Assembly (NCBI RefSeq): GCF_012927275.1
Contig: NZ_JABBGG010000008.1
Coordinates: forward strand, 62,001 to 126,000
Source: Massilia polaris
GTDB lineage: Bacteria > Pseudomonadota > Gammaproteobacteria > Burkholderiales > Burkholderiaceae_D
Reading direction: 5' to 3'
DNA: 64,000 bases
Part shown: positions 1 to 8,530 of the stretch, in pieces
How the letters are laid out: every line of letters starts with the position of its first letter
Numbering within the stretch: position 1 is the stretch's first letter
Position numbers and translations under genes: made by a program
Notes under the pieces: generated by a model
What the model was told of the DNA's origin: nothing
Seen by the model: only the letters and a program-made list of their open reading frames with translations
Database searches by the model: none

Positions 1-132
1 AACCGCTGCTGCGGTAGCGCGGCGAGCCATACGTTGCGGGATCAGGAAGTTACGTGCGTAACCGTCTTTAACTTTGACCACGTCGCCCAGGTTGCCGACG
101 TTAACAACTTTTTCTAACAGAATGATTTGCAT
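1..132 (-). CDS. rplI: 50S ribosomal protein L9 (partial, 3' end beyond window)
   Basis: This is the N-terminal 44 codons of ribosomal protein L9, which binds domain V of 23S rRNA in the large subunit. The translation begins [17 protein letters not shown] and continues with the conserved [10 protein letters not shown] segment of the L9 N-terminal RNA-binding domain. The ATG is at 130-132 with an AGAGA-type Shine-Dalgarno upstream. The gene runs off the left edge, so the C-terminal domain is not seen. It is the last gene of the rpsF-priB-rpsR-rplI operon, 27 bases after rpsR. Identification is secure from the N-terminus and context. Confidence 0.95.
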   Translation of the reverse strand, partial: MQIILLEKVVNVGNLGDVVKVKDGYARNFLIPQRMARRATAAAV

Positions 133-159
133 AGTTCTCTCCAGTTATTCTGCCAGCGA

Positions 160-450
160 TTAAGCGTGGTGCAGATCGGTGTATGGCAGCAGCGCGAGGT
201 AGCGGGCGCGCTTGATGGCGGTGTCCACCTGGCGCTGGTAATGCGCCTTGGTGCCGGTCAGGCGTGCTGGCATGATCTTGCCGTTTTCCTGGACGAAGTC
301 TTTCAGCGTGTCGACGTCTTTGTAGTCGACCTGTTCAACGTTTGCTGCGGTGAAGCGGCAGAATTTCTTACGCTTGAACAGTGGATTTTGCTGTTTGCGC
401 TTTTCTTTAAGCTTTGCTTTGTTCTTGTCGAATTTTTTACCGAATGCCAT
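160..450 (-). CDS. rpsR: 30S ribosomal protein S18
   Basis: This is the full-length small-subunit protein S18 (96 aa), which pairs with S6 on the 30S platform. The core has the usual S18 features: a [17 protein letters not shown] segment, then the [20 protein letters not shown] block and the [19 protein letters not shown] tail. The N-terminus (about 25 residues) is very Lys-rich and longer than in E. coli S18 (75 aa), as in many betaproteobacteria. It lies between priB and rplI in the conserved rpsF operon order, which places its partner S6 in the same transcript. Confidence 0.98.
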   Translation of the reverse strand: MAFGKKFDKNKAKLKEKRKQQNPLFKRKKFCRFTAANVEQVDYKDVDTLKDFVQENGKIMPARLTGTKAHYQRQVDTAIKRARYLALLPYTDLHHA

Positions 451-481
451 TTGAGGCTCCTGTATCTAAAATGTGCTCCGC

Positions 482-775
482 TTAGGCGGCGGCACTAAAA
501 TCAATGATGTGAAACACCAGGCTTTTGCTGTTGCGGTTCTTCTTGGCGAGGAAACCTGTGAACTGGTGGACAGCACCTAATTCGGCCTGGCTGAATCGGC
601 CTGAAATTTCGCCAGCGGCCAGCGCGGCAATTTCAAACTCGACCAGCCTGGCTACCCCTGCTTCCATCTGCTGCGAACTGTGCAGCAAGGTGGCGGACAC
701 GATCGGCACGCCAGCCGGGGTATAGCGCAATACGTCGCGCTCGCAAATCTGGGCTACTACCTGAAGCTGATTCAC
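482..775 (-). CDS. priB: Primosomal replication protein N (PriB)
   Basis: PriB is a small single-strand-DNA-binding OB-fold protein of the PriA restart primosome. The 97-aa translation has the family pattern NQLQVVAQICERDVLRYTPAG near the start and ends with FLAKKNRNSKSLVFHI, the last OB strands. The start is a GTG at 773-775; no strong Shine-Dalgarno is visible and translation may be coupled to rpsF, which ends 42 bases upstream. The position between rpsF and rpsR is the standard location of priB in beta- and gammaproteobacteria, which supports the call. Confidence 0.95.
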   Translation of the reverse strand: MNQLQVVAQICERDVLRYTPAGVPIVSATLLHSSQQMEAGVARLVEFEIAALAAGEISGRFSQAELGAVHQFTGFLAKKNRNSKSLVFHIIDFSAAA

Positions 776-817
776 CTACGGGCAATCAAGTTCGCGTTCA
801 CGTTTCCGTGCAAAGAA

Positions 818-1222
818 TTAAGCCGCTACGGCAGGGGCTGCTGCAGGAGCTGCGGCTGGTGCCGGGGCTTCTGCGCGGTGGCTCTTGGCTGCGTCTTCAC
901 GTTGTACCGACTTCATCATCGGCGACGGCGCGGTTTCAGCCTTCTTCATCTTAACGGTGAGGTGACGCAGCACGGCATCATTGAATTTGAACGCGGTTTC
1001 GAGTTCCACGAGGGTCTCGTTGTCGCATTCGATGTTCAGGCAGATGTAGTGCGCTTTTGGCAGCTTCTGGATCGAGTAAGCCATCTGGCGACGGCCCCAG
1101 TCTTCGACGCGATGAATGTTACCGCCGCGTGCGGTGACGCTGGCCTTGTAACGTTCGATCATCGCCGGGACTTGCTCGCTTTGGTCCGGGTGGACGATAA
1201 AAACGATTTCATAATGACGCAT
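818..1222 (-). CDS. rpsF: 30S ribosomal protein S6
   Basis: S6 (134 aa) binds S18 on the 30S platform. The start chosen is the ATG at 1220-1222, which is preceded by AAGGAG at good spacing; a longer reading frame upstream crosses the promoter and is not used. The family opening [19 protein letters not shown] and the [20 protein letters not shown] segment are clear. The C-terminal 30 residues form an Ala/Pro-rich tail after the folded domain, as in related species. It is the first gene of the rpsF-priB-rpsR-rplI operon and follows a recognisable promoter and leader hairpin. Confidence 0.98.
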   Translation of the reverse strand: MRHYEIVFIVHPDQSEQVPAMIERYKASVTARGGNIHRVEDWGRRQMAYSIQKLPKAHYICLNIECDNETLVELETAFKFNDAVLRHLTVKMKKAETAPSPMMKSVQREDAAKSHRAEAPAPAAAPAAAPAVAA

Positions 1223-1253
1223 GCATAACTCCTTAAGGACGTTTAAACAAGTG

Positions 1254-1281
1254 CCCACCTCGGCGTCAAGACGAGTGTGGG
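1254..1281 (-). promoter_or_regulatory. Leader hairpin upstream of rpsF, candidate S6:S18 autoregulatory site
   Basis: On the minus strand the rpsF leader can fold CCCAC-a-CUCG against CGAGGUGGG, a 9-bp stem with one bulged A. The 9-nt loop is followed directly by CCGAG. Many bacteria carry an rpsF leader hairpin with a CCG element that binds the S6:S18 complex for feedback control. Position and the CCG are consistent with that, but the full consensus cannot be checked by eye. Confidence 0.35.
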
Positions 1282-1297
1282 AAGGGAATAGCCGGCT

Positions 1298-1327
1298 ATT
1301 ATAAACCGGGAATGATGGTTCGGGCAA
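1298..1327 (-). promoter_or_regulatory. Sigma-70 promoter of the rpsF operon
   Basis: Read on the minus strand there is a perfect -10 TATAAT (1298-1303) and a -35 TTGCCC (1322-1327) separated by 18 bases. It lies about 75 bases upstream of the rpsF start codon. It is the best promoter match in this part of the window and fits a strongly expressed ribosomal operon. Confidence 0.75.
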
Positions 1328-1354
1328 TCCCCTTGTTGCGGGGCGCGGGACAAC

Positions 1355-1816
1355 TCAGGGCACGAAGTCGTCGTCAAGCACCTCGGCCGGGGAATAGGGA
1401 TTCGAAACGGGGAATGCCGCAGCCGGTAACCCGGTCTCGCTCACCGCCCGCTTGACCGCGGGAGCGTAGCAGCCGGCCAACACCTCAGGCACCAAGTGCC
1501 TCAGGCTCGGACTCTTCTCGAACAGGCCATCAAGCTGATCGCGCTGCTCGGCGATGGTGCCAAGCCAGCTACGGGATTTGCGGGTGGCCTGAAATTGGCA
1601 TTTAAGGAGATGGATCAACAGGACGACGAGACGGTTACGCAACTCCCTGCGGTCGTTTGCCACGAGACTCTCCAGTTCTTCGATCAGGTGTTCGACGTCT
1701 AGCTCTTGAAAGCTTCGCGCGCGAAGCAGCCCAATCTGATGTCCAGCCCAGACGGCGAAATCCGTGTCGACATCCGGCATCTCGTCCACCGAGGCCGGCA
1801 ATTTAAGGTCATTCAT
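1355..1816 (-). CDS. DUF29 family protein (copy 1)
   Basis: This is a 153-aa protein of the DUF29 family, whose function is unknown. The family pattern is clear: an N-terminal DFAVWAGHQIGLLRARSFQELD segment, LIEELESLVANDRRELRNRL, then LLIHLLKCQFQ, the SRSWLGTIAEQRDQL helix, and a C-terminus AAFPVSNPYSPAEVLDDDFVP. Start chosen at the ATG 1814-1816 because GGGAGGAG lies just upstream; an in-frame ATG 45 bases earlier lacks this. Two more paralogues are at 59526-59969 and 60838-61317. It is divergent from lexA and shares its 114-bp upstream region, including the LexA box, so SOS control is possible but unproven. Confidence 0.85.
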   Translation of the reverse strand: MNDLKLPASVDEMPDVDTDFAVWAGHQIGLLRARSFQELDVEHLIEELESLVANDRRELRNRLVVLLIHLLKCQFQATRKSRSWLGTIAEQRDQLDGLFEKSPSLRHLVPEVLAGCYAPAVKRAVSETGLPAAAFPVSNPYSPAEVLDDDFVP

Positions 1817-1885
1817 GACTCCTCCCGATCCTTTAGAACGCATTTTGCGGCGAAAGTTCAACTTTTGCTTGCATTAGGCGAAATA

Positions 1886-1901
1886 CTGTACAAAAATACA
1901 G
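1886..1901. promoter_or_regulatory. LexA (SOS) box
   Basis: CTGTACAAAAATACAG fits the CTGT-N8-ACAG SOS operator, with an A/T-rich centre. It lies 30 bases upstream of the lexA start and 70 bases upstream of the divergent DUF29 start. Autorepression of lexA through such a box is the general rule in proteobacteria. Confidence 0.9.
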
Positions 1902-1930
1902 GCTGATTATCCACCCAGCACCCGACAGCC

Positions 1931-2566
1931 ATGCTAAAGCTCACTCCCCGGCAAGAACAAATCCTGAACCTCATCAGGGACGCGATCGAAAACACGGGTT
2001 TCCCTCCGACCCGCGCCGAGATCGCCAACGAACTTGGCTTCAAGTCCGCCAACGCGGCCGAGGAACACCTGCAGGCGCTGGCGCGCAAGGGCGCCATCGA
2101 AATTTCGCCGGGCACCTCGCGCGGCATCCGCCTGGTCGGCGCCAGCGTCGAAGCCATGCCGGCCGTCCCGGCCGCGCTGATGATGGCGCTGCCGCTGGTC
2201 GGGCGCGTCGCCGCGGGCTCGCCGATCCTGGCGCAGGAACATGTCGAGGCGACCTACAACGTCGACCCGGCCATGTTCTCGGCCAGGCCTGACTTCCTGC
2301 TGAAAGTGCGCGGCGAGTCGATGCGCGACGCCGGCATCATGGACGGCGACCTGCTGGCGGTAAAAAAGGTTGAAAGCGCGAAGAACGGCCAGATCGTCGT
2401 GGCGCGCCTCGGACAGGAAGTGACGGTCAAGCGCTACAAGAAAACCGGCGACCTGATCGAGCTGTTCCCGGAAAATCCGGACTTCAAGGTCATCCGCGTC
2501 GATCCGTCCGAGGACGATTTTGCGCTCGAAGGCCTGGCGGTCGGCCTGATGCGCACCTGGCACTAA
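1931..2566 (+). CDS. lexA: LexA repressor / self-cleaving protease
   Basis: LexA represses SOS genes and cleaves itself when RecA is activated on single-stranded DNA. The 211-aa protein has the winged-helix DNA-binding domain at residues 1-65 ([25 protein letters not shown] recognition region). The cleavage site Ala95-Gly96 lies in RVAAGSP. The Ser-Lys dyad is Ser130 (RGESM) and Lys167 (EVTVKRY). Length is close to E. coli LexA (202 aa). The LexA box 30 bases upstream indicates autorepression. The start ATG at 1931 gives the canonical N-terminus; the Shine-Dalgarno is weak. Confidence 0.97.
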   Translation: MLKLTPRQEQILNLIRDAIENTGFPPTRAEIANELGFKSANAAEEHLQALARKGAIEISPGTSRGIRLVGASVEAMPAVPAALMMALPLVGRVAAGSPILAQEHVEATYNVDPAMFSARPDFLLKVRGESMRDAGIMDGDLLAVKKVESAKNGQIVVARLGQEVTVKRYKKTGDLIELFPENPDFKVIRVDPSEDDFALEGLAVGLMRTWH

Positions 2567-2572
2567 GGGAAT

Positions 2573-2628
2573 CCATTCCCGTCCATTGCGGCGGGAATGG
2601 CGAACACGGGCCCGCTTCAGCGGGGCTT
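2573..2628 (+). terminator. Hairpins after lexA
   Basis: Two stem-loops follow the lexA stop. The first is CCATTCCCG paired with CGGGAATGG (2573-2581 and 2592-2600). The second is CCCGC-TTCA-GCGGG (2611-2624) followed by GCTTTG. The T-tract is short and the second hairpin overlaps the end of the convergent Sel1 gene, so this is a plausible but not strong terminator. Confidence 0.4.
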
Positions 2629-3324
2629 TGCCGACTTCACCATCTGGTTATGCTCGGTGACATATTTATCGGTGGCGTCGCGCCACACGGCAAAGTCGGC
2701 CAGCACCATTTTCGATGACACCCGCGCCTCTTCGGCAAGGTTCACCTGCACCTGCGCCAGGTGTTTGGCGGCCTGCTCGTTCTCGTCCCTGGTGAGCAGG
2801 TCGGCGATGTCTTTCGGGATCAATTTCGTCAGCGGCGACGAATCGTTCAGGTTCTGCACGAAGCCGTTGTAGCACTCCTGCCATGCCGCCATCCTGGCGC
2901 CGACCACGTCAATTTCATCGTTCTGCTTCGACAGCGCCGGGATGCGCGGCGCGCTGCAGCGGAATTTACCTGACTTCAGTTCGGTTCCGTCGTACTTCGA
3001 GGTCCAGTATTCGATGTCCGCGCGGCGCGTTTCGCGCCGCTTCATCATCTCCAGCGCCGCGATGGCGGTCTTGTTGCCCTTGGCCGCCGATTTCCTGAAC
3101 CACGTTTCGGCCTTTTCCAGGTCGACCGCGCCAGCCTCGCCATACAGGTGCATTTCGCCCAGGTGCAGCTGCGCCTCGGCGTTGCCGGCATTGGCGAGTT
3201 TGGTGTAGGCCTGGATCGCCTGCGGGTAAGACTTCTTGGCGAACAGGGCGTTGGCGTCGGCGATCGGGTCCGCATAAGCGGCGCCGCATACCAGGAGGGA
3301 GAGGACGAACAGGTATTTCTTCAT
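2617..3324 (-). CDS. Secreted Sel1/TPR-like repeat protein (copy A)
   Basis: This 235-aa protein has a type I signal peptide (MKKYLFVLSLLVCGAAYA, likely cut before Asp19), so it is probably periplasmic. Residues 20-95 carry two helical repeats of the Sel1/TPR kind: FAKKSYPQAIQAYTKLANAGNAEAQ, then HLGEMHLYGEAGAVDLEKAETWFRKSA. The remaining 140 residues are a family-specific domain with the motif EYWTSKYDGTELKSGKF, conserved in the next gene. The specific function is unknown. The neighbour at 3400-4203 is a full-length paralogue in the same orientation, 75 bases upstream, so this is a tandem duplication. Sel1 proteins usually act as protein-interaction scaffolds. Confidence 0.8.
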   Translation of the reverse strand: MKKYLFVLSLLVCGAAYADPIADANALFAKKSYPQAIQAYTKLANAGNAEAQLHLGEMHLYGEAGAVDLEKAETWFRKSAAKGNKTAIAALEMMKRRETRRADIEYWTSKYDGTELKSGKFRCSAPRIPALSKQNDEIDVVGARMAAWQECYNGFVQNLNDSSPLTKLIPKDIADLLTRDENEQAAKHLAQVQVNLAEEARVSSKMVLADFAVWRDATDKYVTEHNQMVKSAKPR

Positions 3325-3399
3325 TGGCGCGCTTGGATGGTCGTAGATGAGTCCAGATCATAACTGGAATTTCCACAACCATCCATCGCGACGGCCGCT

Positions 3400-4203
3400 T
3401 TAACGGCGGGTTGGCGGCGGTGGCGGCGGTGACGGCGGATTGGCGACGGCCTGGCGCCCCCCGCGCTGATGCATGTCCAGCTCAAGTTGCGCTTTCTGCA
3501 TATCGTTGCGCACGCCCGCTTGCTTGTTGGCCTCGGCGACGTAGGCCACGGTCGCCTTCTCCCACACCCCGTGCTTCCCCATCAACTCGCCTGCGGCGGC
3601 CTGCGCGCTGTCCGAGACGCCGCCATATACTCGGTCCAGGTGGATGCGGGCCTGCTCGAATTCCGCTTCGCTCATCAGATCGAGGATGTCGGCGGGAATG
3701 CGCTTACCGGGCGGCATTGCGTCGGCCAGGTTGGCGATGAAGCCGTTGTAGCAGGCCACCCAGGCATTGAACGCAGTGTTGGTGGCCGCGATTTCGGCGT
3801 TGTCCTTCGAGACCTCGGGAATGGCCGGGCGATCGCAGCTGTATTTGCCGGAGGTGAGGTCGGCGCCATCGTATTTGGAGGTCCACCACGCAATATCGGC
3901 GCTGCGCTCGGTGCGGCGCGCGGTCCGCGCCATGGCCGTTTTCGCATCGGCGATGCCCGCGGCAGCCGCTTGCGCAAACAGGGCGTCGCCCTTGGCGCGG
4001 TCCACCGGCACGCCCTGGCCGTACCAGACCATCTCGCCAAGCCGGAAGCGCGCCTCGGCATTGCCGGCGTCGGCCAGTTTGCTGAACAACTGCAAAGCCT
4101 GCGGATACGACTTTGCCACCAACGCCTTGTTGGCATCAGCCAGGTCGTCCGCGAAGGCGGCACCTGAAACGGAGAGGGCAACAGCGAGTACGAGCGCGCG
4201 CAT
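3400..4203 (-). CDS. Secreted Sel1/TPR-like repeat protein (copy B)
   Basis: This is a paralogue of the adjacent gene. The start chosen is the ATG at 4201-4203; a GTG 12 bases earlier is also in frame. A signal peptide (MRALVLAVALSVSGAAFA) is followed by the repeats ALVAKSYPQALQLFSKLADAG and RLGEMVWYGQGVPVDRAKGDALF. The shared motif reads AWWTSKYDGADLTSGKYSCD, and later there is ACYNGFIANLADAMPPGK, which matches ECYNGFVQNLNDSSP in copy A. It differs by a longer C-terminal tail ending in a run of prolines (PPSPPPPPPTRR). Function is unknown; a periplasmic location is inferred from the signal peptide. Confidence 0.8.
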   Translation of the reverse strand: MRALVLAVALSVSGAAFADDLADANKALVAKSYPQALQLFSKLADAGNAEARFRLGEMVWYGQGVPVDRAKGDALFAQAAAAGIADAKTAMARTARRTERSADIAWWTSKYDGADLTSGKYSCDRPAIPEVSKDNAEIAATNTAFNAWVACYNGFIANLADAMPPGKRIPADILDLMSEAEFEQARIHLDRVYGGVSDSAQAAAGELMGKHGVWEKATVAYVAEANKQAGVRNDMQKAQLELDMHQRGGRQAVANPPSPPPPPPTRR

Positions 4204-4294
4204 GATCGGTCTCACGAAAAGTTGAAAACCCGATCATACACCGCGTTTTGCGACATGGAACATGACCTAACAAAAATATTAGGTTGGCAAGTAT

Positions 4295-5530
4295 TTACAG
4301 CGCACCCTTGAAGTCCGCCAGCAGGTCGGCGGTGTCCTCGATGCCGACCGACACCCGGATCAGCGACTCGGCGATGCCCATGCTGGCGCGGCGCTCGGCG
4401 CCCATCTCGAAGAAGATCGTATGCGCGACCGGGATCACCAGCGTGCGCGTGTCGCCCAGGTTGCTGGCGGAGACGGCGATCGTCATCCGGTTCAGGTAAT
4501 CGAAGCAATCGATGCCCTCTTTCAGCTCGAAGCTGAACAGCGACCCATAGGACTTGAACAGTTCCGTGGAGATGCCGTGCTGCGGATGCGATGCCAGGCC
4601 CGGATAGTAGACGGCGGCGACGCGCTCGTCCGCTTCCAGCATGCGGGCCAGCGCCAGCGCGTTGGCGCAGGTGCGCTCCATGCGCAGCGCCAGCGTCTCG
4701 GCGCCGACCGCGATGTGGTGGGCCGCTTCCGGTCCCAGCGACGCGCCGAAGTCGCGCAGCGCTTTCGCGCGCAACTGCGCCAGGCCCCACTGCGCCGGCG
4801 CCGCGCGCTGGTAGCTGGCGGCGATGTTCGGGTACTTGTTCCAGTCGTAAGCGCCGGTGTCGGTCAGGCTGCCGCCCAATGCGTTGCCGTGGCCGCCGAT
4901 CGACTTGGTCAGCGAGTTCACCACCAGGCCCGCGCCCACCGCCTTCGGACGGAACAGGTAAGGCGTGGTCATCGTGTTGTCGACCACGTACAGGATGCCG
5001 CGCTCTTCGCACAGCTTGCCGATGCGGGCCAGGTCGGCCACCTGGGTGCGCGGGTTGGCGATGGTCTCGACGAACACCACGCGGGTAGCAGGCGTCAGCG
5101 CCGCTTCGATGTTGGCTACGTCCGTCGCATCGACGAAATCGACCGCCACGCCCTGCCCTGCGACGGTCTGCCACAGGCTGTTGGTATTCCCGAACAAGAA
5201 GGACGACGACACCACATGGTCGCCCTCGCGCAGCAGCGCCTGGAACACCGCGCCGATGGCGCCCATGCCGGTGGCGAAGCAGATCGTGCCGACGCCATCC
5301 TCCATGCGGGTGATCTTGTCTTCCAGCGCCGAGATGGTCGGATTGCCCTGGCGGCCATAGCGGAAGCCCGGCTCCTTGCCCTGGAAGACGGACGCCAGCT
5401 GGCGTGCGTCGTTGTAAGCGAAGGTGACCGAGGTGTGCACCGGCTTGTGCAGCGATCCGTGCTCGATCCCCTTGCGGCGGTCGTTGTGCAGGATGGTGGT
5501 GGTGAAGCCGTAGTTCTTCTTGTCGCTCAT
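4295..5530 (-). CDS. metZ: Cys/Met-metabolism PLP enzyme, O-succinylhomoserine sulfhydrylase / cystathionine gamma-synthase family
   Basis: This 411-aa fold-type I PLP enzyme belongs to the Cys/Met metabolism family, which replaces the activated hydroxyl of homoserine with sulfide or cysteine. Visible family features are the RYGRQGNPT segment at residues 57-65, FATGMGAI, the PLP aspartate in YVVDNTMTTP (Asp184), and the Schiff-base lysine in SLTKSIGGHGN (Lys209). It follows purF by 50 bases, the position where metZ sits in many Pseudomonas and betaproteobacterial cvpA-purF-metZ operons, hence the symbol. The sequence alone does not separate sulfhydrylase from gamma-synthase, so the substrate is uncertain. 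Confidence 0.75.
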   Translation of the reverse strand: MSDKKNYGFTTTILHNDRRKGIEHGSLHKPVHTSVTFAYNDARQLASVFQGKEPGFRYGRQGNPTISALEDKITRMEDGVGTICFATGMGAIGAVFQALLREGDHVVSSSFLFGNTNSLWQTVAGQGVAVDFVDATDVANIEAALTPATRVVFVETIANPRTQVADLARIGKLCEERGILYVVDNTMTTPYLFRPKAVGAGLVVNSLTKSIGGHGNALGGSLTDTGAYDWNKYPNIAASYQRAAPAQWGLAQLRAKALRDFGASLGPEAAHHIAVGAETLALRMERTCANALALARMLEADERVAAVYYPGLASHPQHGISTELFKSYGSLFSFELKEGIDCFDYLNRMTIAVSASNLGDTRTLVIPVAHTIFFEMGAERRASMGIAESLIRVSVGIEDTADLLADFKGAL

Positions 5531-5580
5531 GGTGGACGAGGTGAAACCCGGCGGCGCGGGGCCGCCGGGGTGCGACGCGA

Positions 5581-7101
5581 TTACTCGCTGGCCGCGAGGT
5601 TCAGGTTCAGGCGCGTGCGGGCTGCATCTTCCTCGACAGCGGCCTTCGGATTATGGCGCGCGAATTCGAGGCGGTCGAGGTACTCCGGCGTCACATCGCC
5701 GGTGACGTAGACACCGTCGAAGCACGAAGCCTCGAAGTTCTGCAGCGCCGGATTGACGTCCGAGATCGAACGCTTGAGCGCATCGACATCCTGGTACACC
5801 AGCGCATCGGCGGTAATCTCGCGGCAGATCTCCTCGGTGCTGCGGCCGTAGGCGATCAGTTCGTCGCGGGTCGGCATGTCGATGCCGTACACGTTCGGGA
5901 ACAGCACCGGAGGCGCGGCCGAGGCGAAGTACACGTTGCGGGCGCCCGCTTCGCGCGCCATCTGCACGATTTCGCGGCTGGTGGTGCCGCGCACGATCGA
6001 GTCGTCCACCAGCAGCACGTTCTTGCCCTTGAATTCGGCGGTGATCGCGTTGAGCTTCTGGCGCACCGACTTGCGGCGAATCGCCTGTCCCGGCATCAGG
6101 AAGGTACGGCCAATGTAGCGGTTCTTGATGAAGCCTTCACGGTACTCGACGCCGAGTTTCAGCGCCAGCTGGATGGCGGCCGGGCGCGAGGAATCGGGAA
6201 TCGGCATCACGACGTCGATGTCGCCAGCCTTGAACTGGCCGCGCACCTTGTCGGCCAGGTATTCGCCCATCTTCAGGCGAGTGGCGTAGACCGAGGCGCC
6301 GTCGATGATCGAGTCCGGACGCGCGAGGTACACGTATTCGAACGCGCACGGGTTGAGCGACGGATTGTCCGCGCACTGGCGCTCGTGCAGCTTGCCGTCC
6401 ATGTCGATGAACATTGCTTCGCCCGGCGCAACGTCGCGCAGGAAGCGGAAGCCCATGCCTTCGAGCGCGACCGATTCGCTGGCCACCAGGTACTCGGTGC
6501 CGTTGTCGGTTTCGTTGATGCCGATGCACAGCGGACGAATGCCGTACGGGTCGCGGAACGCCAGCAGGCCGTGGCCCGCGATCTGGGCGACCACGGCGTA
6601 GGCGCCGCGCACGCGGCGGTGCACCGCCGCGACCGCCTTGAACACGGAATCGGGATCGAGCGCCAGGCCGGTGGTGCTTTCCTGGATCTCGTGGGCCAGC
6701 ACGTTCAGCAGCACTTCCGAATCGGAGTCGGTGTTGATGTGGCGGCGGTCATTGCGGAACATCTCGGACTTGAGCTGCTCCTGGTTGGTCAGGTTGCCGT
6801 TATGCGCCAGCGTGATGCCGAACGGCGCGTTGACGTAGAACGGCTGCGCTTCCTCTTCGCTCGACGAGCCGGCGGTCGGGTAGCGGCAATGGCCGATACC
6901 GGAATTGCCCTGCAGCGAACGCATGTTGCGAGTACGGAAAACGTCACGCACGAGGCCGTTGGCCTTGTGCATGGAGAACATGCTGCTGTGATTGGTTGCG
7001 ATGCCCGCCGCATCCTGGCCGCGGTGCTGCAACAGCAGCAATGCGTCATACAACAGCTGGTTGACGGGATTATTCGAGACGACGCCGACGATGCCACACA
7101 T
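5581..7101 (-). CDS. purF: Amidophosphoribosyltransferase
   Basis: PurF makes phosphoribosylamine from PRPP and glutamine, the first committed step of purine synthesis. The protein (506 aa) starts MCGIVGVV, so Cys2 becomes the N-terminal nucleophile of the class II glutaminase domain. [12 protein letters not shown] and the [11 protein letters not shown] segment complete that domain. The PRPP-binding loop is [17 protein letters not shown] in the C-terminal phosphoribosyltransferase half. Length matches E. coli PurF (505 aa). It lies 41 bases after cvpA and 50 before the metZ-like gene in one operon. Confidence 0.97.
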   Translation of the reverse strand: MCGIVGVVSNNPVNQLLYDALLLLQHRGQDAAGIATNHSSMFSMHKANGLVRDVFRTRNMRSLQGNSGIGHCRYPTAGSSSEEEAQPFYVNAPFGITLAHNGNLTNQEQLKSEMFRNDRRHINTDSDSEVLLNVLAHEIQESTTGLALDPDSVFKAVAAVHRRVRGAYAVVAQIAGHGLLAFRDPYGIRPLCIGINETDNGTEYLVASESVALEGMGFRFLRDVAPGEAMFIDMDGKLHERQCADNPSLNPCAFEYVYLARPDSIIDGASVYATRLKMGEYLADKVRGQFKAGDIDVVMPIPDSSRPAAIQLALKLGVEYREGFIKNRYIGRTFLMPGQAIRRKSVRQKLNAITAEFKGKNVLLVDDSIVRGTTSREIVQMAREAGARNVYFASAAPPVLFPNVYGIDMPTRDELIAYGRSTEEICREITADALVYQDVDALKRSISDVNPALQNFEASCFDGVYVTGDVTPEYLDRLEFARHNPKAAVEEDAARTRLNLNLAASE

Positions 7102-7142
7102 GGTGCGCTCCTAAGACTGGTACTGCTGGATTTTAAAAATTT

Positions 7143-7631
7143 TCAAAACTTTACGTACTGTGCAAGTGTGCCTGGCAGGAAAGGCTTGACGGTGCGCGCG
7201 CCGGTCTCGACCATCGGACTCAGCAGCGCTTCCTTCCAGAAAGCCTGTTGGGGAATGGAAGTCATCCCACACAATATGACCCCGGCCAACACAATCACAA
7301 TACCCCGCGCCAGGCCGAACAGGCCGCCGAGGCCGCGGTCGGCGATGGTCAGGCCGCCGGCCTTGACCAGTGCGTCGACCGCCAGCGTGAACAGGCCCAT
7401 CAGGATGCGCACGCCGAGGAACAGCGCCACGAACGCCACCATCAGGCGCACGGCTTCTCCGGGGATCATCGAGGGCAGCATCGGCGCCAGCTGGGCGCCG
7501 TAGGCGTTGGCGACTACAAAGGCGGTCACCCAGCTGACCAGCGACAGGATTTCCTTCACCAGGCCGCGCATGGTGCTGATGACAATCGAGGCGACCAGCA
7601 CAAACAATACTAAATAATCAAAAAGCGTCAC
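7143..7631 (-). CDS. cvpA: CvpA family inner-membrane protein
   Basis: This 162-aa protein has about four hydrophobic segments and the CvpA family pattern: FDYLVLFVLVASIVISTMRG at the N-terminus, then FVVANAYG, a central DRGLGGLFGLARGIVIVL segment and a hydrophobic C-terminal helix. CvpA is needed for colicin V production and envelope homeostasis in E. coli; its mechanism is unresolved. The position directly upstream of purF in the operon is the classic cvpA-purF arrangement. Confidence 0.93.
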   Translation of the reverse strand: MTLFDYLVLFVLVASIVISTMRGLVKEILSLVSWVTAFVVANAYGAQLAPMLPSMIPGEAVRLMVAFVALFLGVRILMGLFTLAVDALVKAGGLTIADRGLGGLFGLARGIVIVLAGVILCGMTSIPQQAFWKEALLSPMVETGARTVKPFLPGTLAQYVKF

Positions 7632-7665
7632 GCCGCGCGGCTTCCGTTATCGCTACCAGCGCGCA

Positions 7666-8526
7666 TCAGGCCGGAACCACGCTGCCGCCGAGGCCAAGCT
7701 TGCCCAGCCTGGCGCGGGTCTTGTCGGCGTCTTCCTTGCTGGAGGGGCCGACGCGCACGCGAATCAGCTCGCCCTCTTTGGTCTTCACCTTCTCGGTGAA
7801 CGAACTGATGCCCTCGGCGCGCAGCTTGGCGCGCAGCTCGTCGACCTTCTCCTGGCTGGCCAGCGACGCGACCTGCACCACGAACTTCTGGCCGGCGGCG
7901 CCCACCGGCTTGTCTTCGAGGATGGCGATCGCGCGGGCGGCATCGGCCGGGCGCTCGGCCTTCACGGCAGGCTTTTCTTCGATCTTTTTGGCGACGGCCT
8001 TTTCAACCGGCTTCGCCGCAGGCATCAGTTTTTCTTCCGCCGGCTTGTCTTCCTTCGGCAGCATCTTCATGTCAGGCCTGGCCGGGGCCACCTCGACCCG
8101 CGCCACGTCGCGCTGGACCGGCGCCGCGGGCGCGTCGACGATCTCCTCGCGCGCGTCGAGGGTATCGGCGGCAGGCACCGGCGCTTCGGCTAGCAGCGCG
8201 GCCGGGCGGTCTTTCGACGGGATGCGGATATCGATATCGGACGACAGCGGCTTCGGCTCGGCGTCGAGCAGCATTGGAAGCCCGACGGCGACGGCCAGCG
8301 CCAGCGCGATCGCGCCAACCAGGCGGCGGCGTGCGCGCTTTTTCTCCGGAAGGATAGGATCGGCGCCCGCTTTCGCGCGCGCGCGCCGTGGCGCTGGCGC
8401 GCCGGCGTTTGACGCGCGCTTGGAACGCGCTTCCGCCGAGACGGCATCGTCCGGGGAGGTATAAAAACCACTATCTTCTGCAGTGGTCTCTTGCTTGTTT
8501 TTACTGGAATTCGAGAACAAGCCCAT
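7666..8526 (-). CDS. SPOR domain cell-division protein (DedD-like)
   Basis: This 286-aa bitopic membrane protein has a cytoplasmic basic stretch (EKKRARRRLV), a single transmembrane helix at about residues 69-87, a long Ala/Pro/Lys-rich periplasmic linker, and a C-terminal SPOR domain from about residue 210 (KFVVQVASLASQEKVDELRAK through VRVGPSSKEDADKTRARL). SPOR domains bind denuded septal peptidoglycan. The order folC - SPOR protein - cvpA - purF matches the E. coli folC-dedD-cvpA-purF cluster, so this is the likely DedD counterpart. It starts 4 bases after folC ends. Confidence 0.88.
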   Translation of the reverse strand: MGLFSNSSKNKQETTAEDSGFYTSPDDAVSAEARSKRASNAGAPAPRRARAKAGADPILPEKKRARRRLVGAIALALAVAVGLPMLLDAEPKPLSSDIDIRIPSKDRPAALLAEAPVPAADTLDAREEIVDAPAAPVQRDVARVEVAPARPDMKMLPKEDKPAEEKLMPAAKPVEKAVAKKIEEKPAVKAERPADAARAIAILEDKPVGAAGQKFVVQVASLASQEKVDELRAKLRAEGISSFTEKVKTKEGELIRVRVGPSSKEDADKTRARLGKLGLGGSVVPA

Positions 8527-8530
8527 GCGA

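Noticed and set aside
1858-2157. Open frame antisense to the lexA 5' region, 99 codons
   Set aside because: It overlaps the LexA box and lexA coding region, and has no ribosome site or family resemblance.
5653-7503. A 616-codon open frame antisense to purF and cvpA
   Set aside because: purF and cvpA are certain on the other strand; the antisense product is Arg/His/Val-rich with no recognisable domain.
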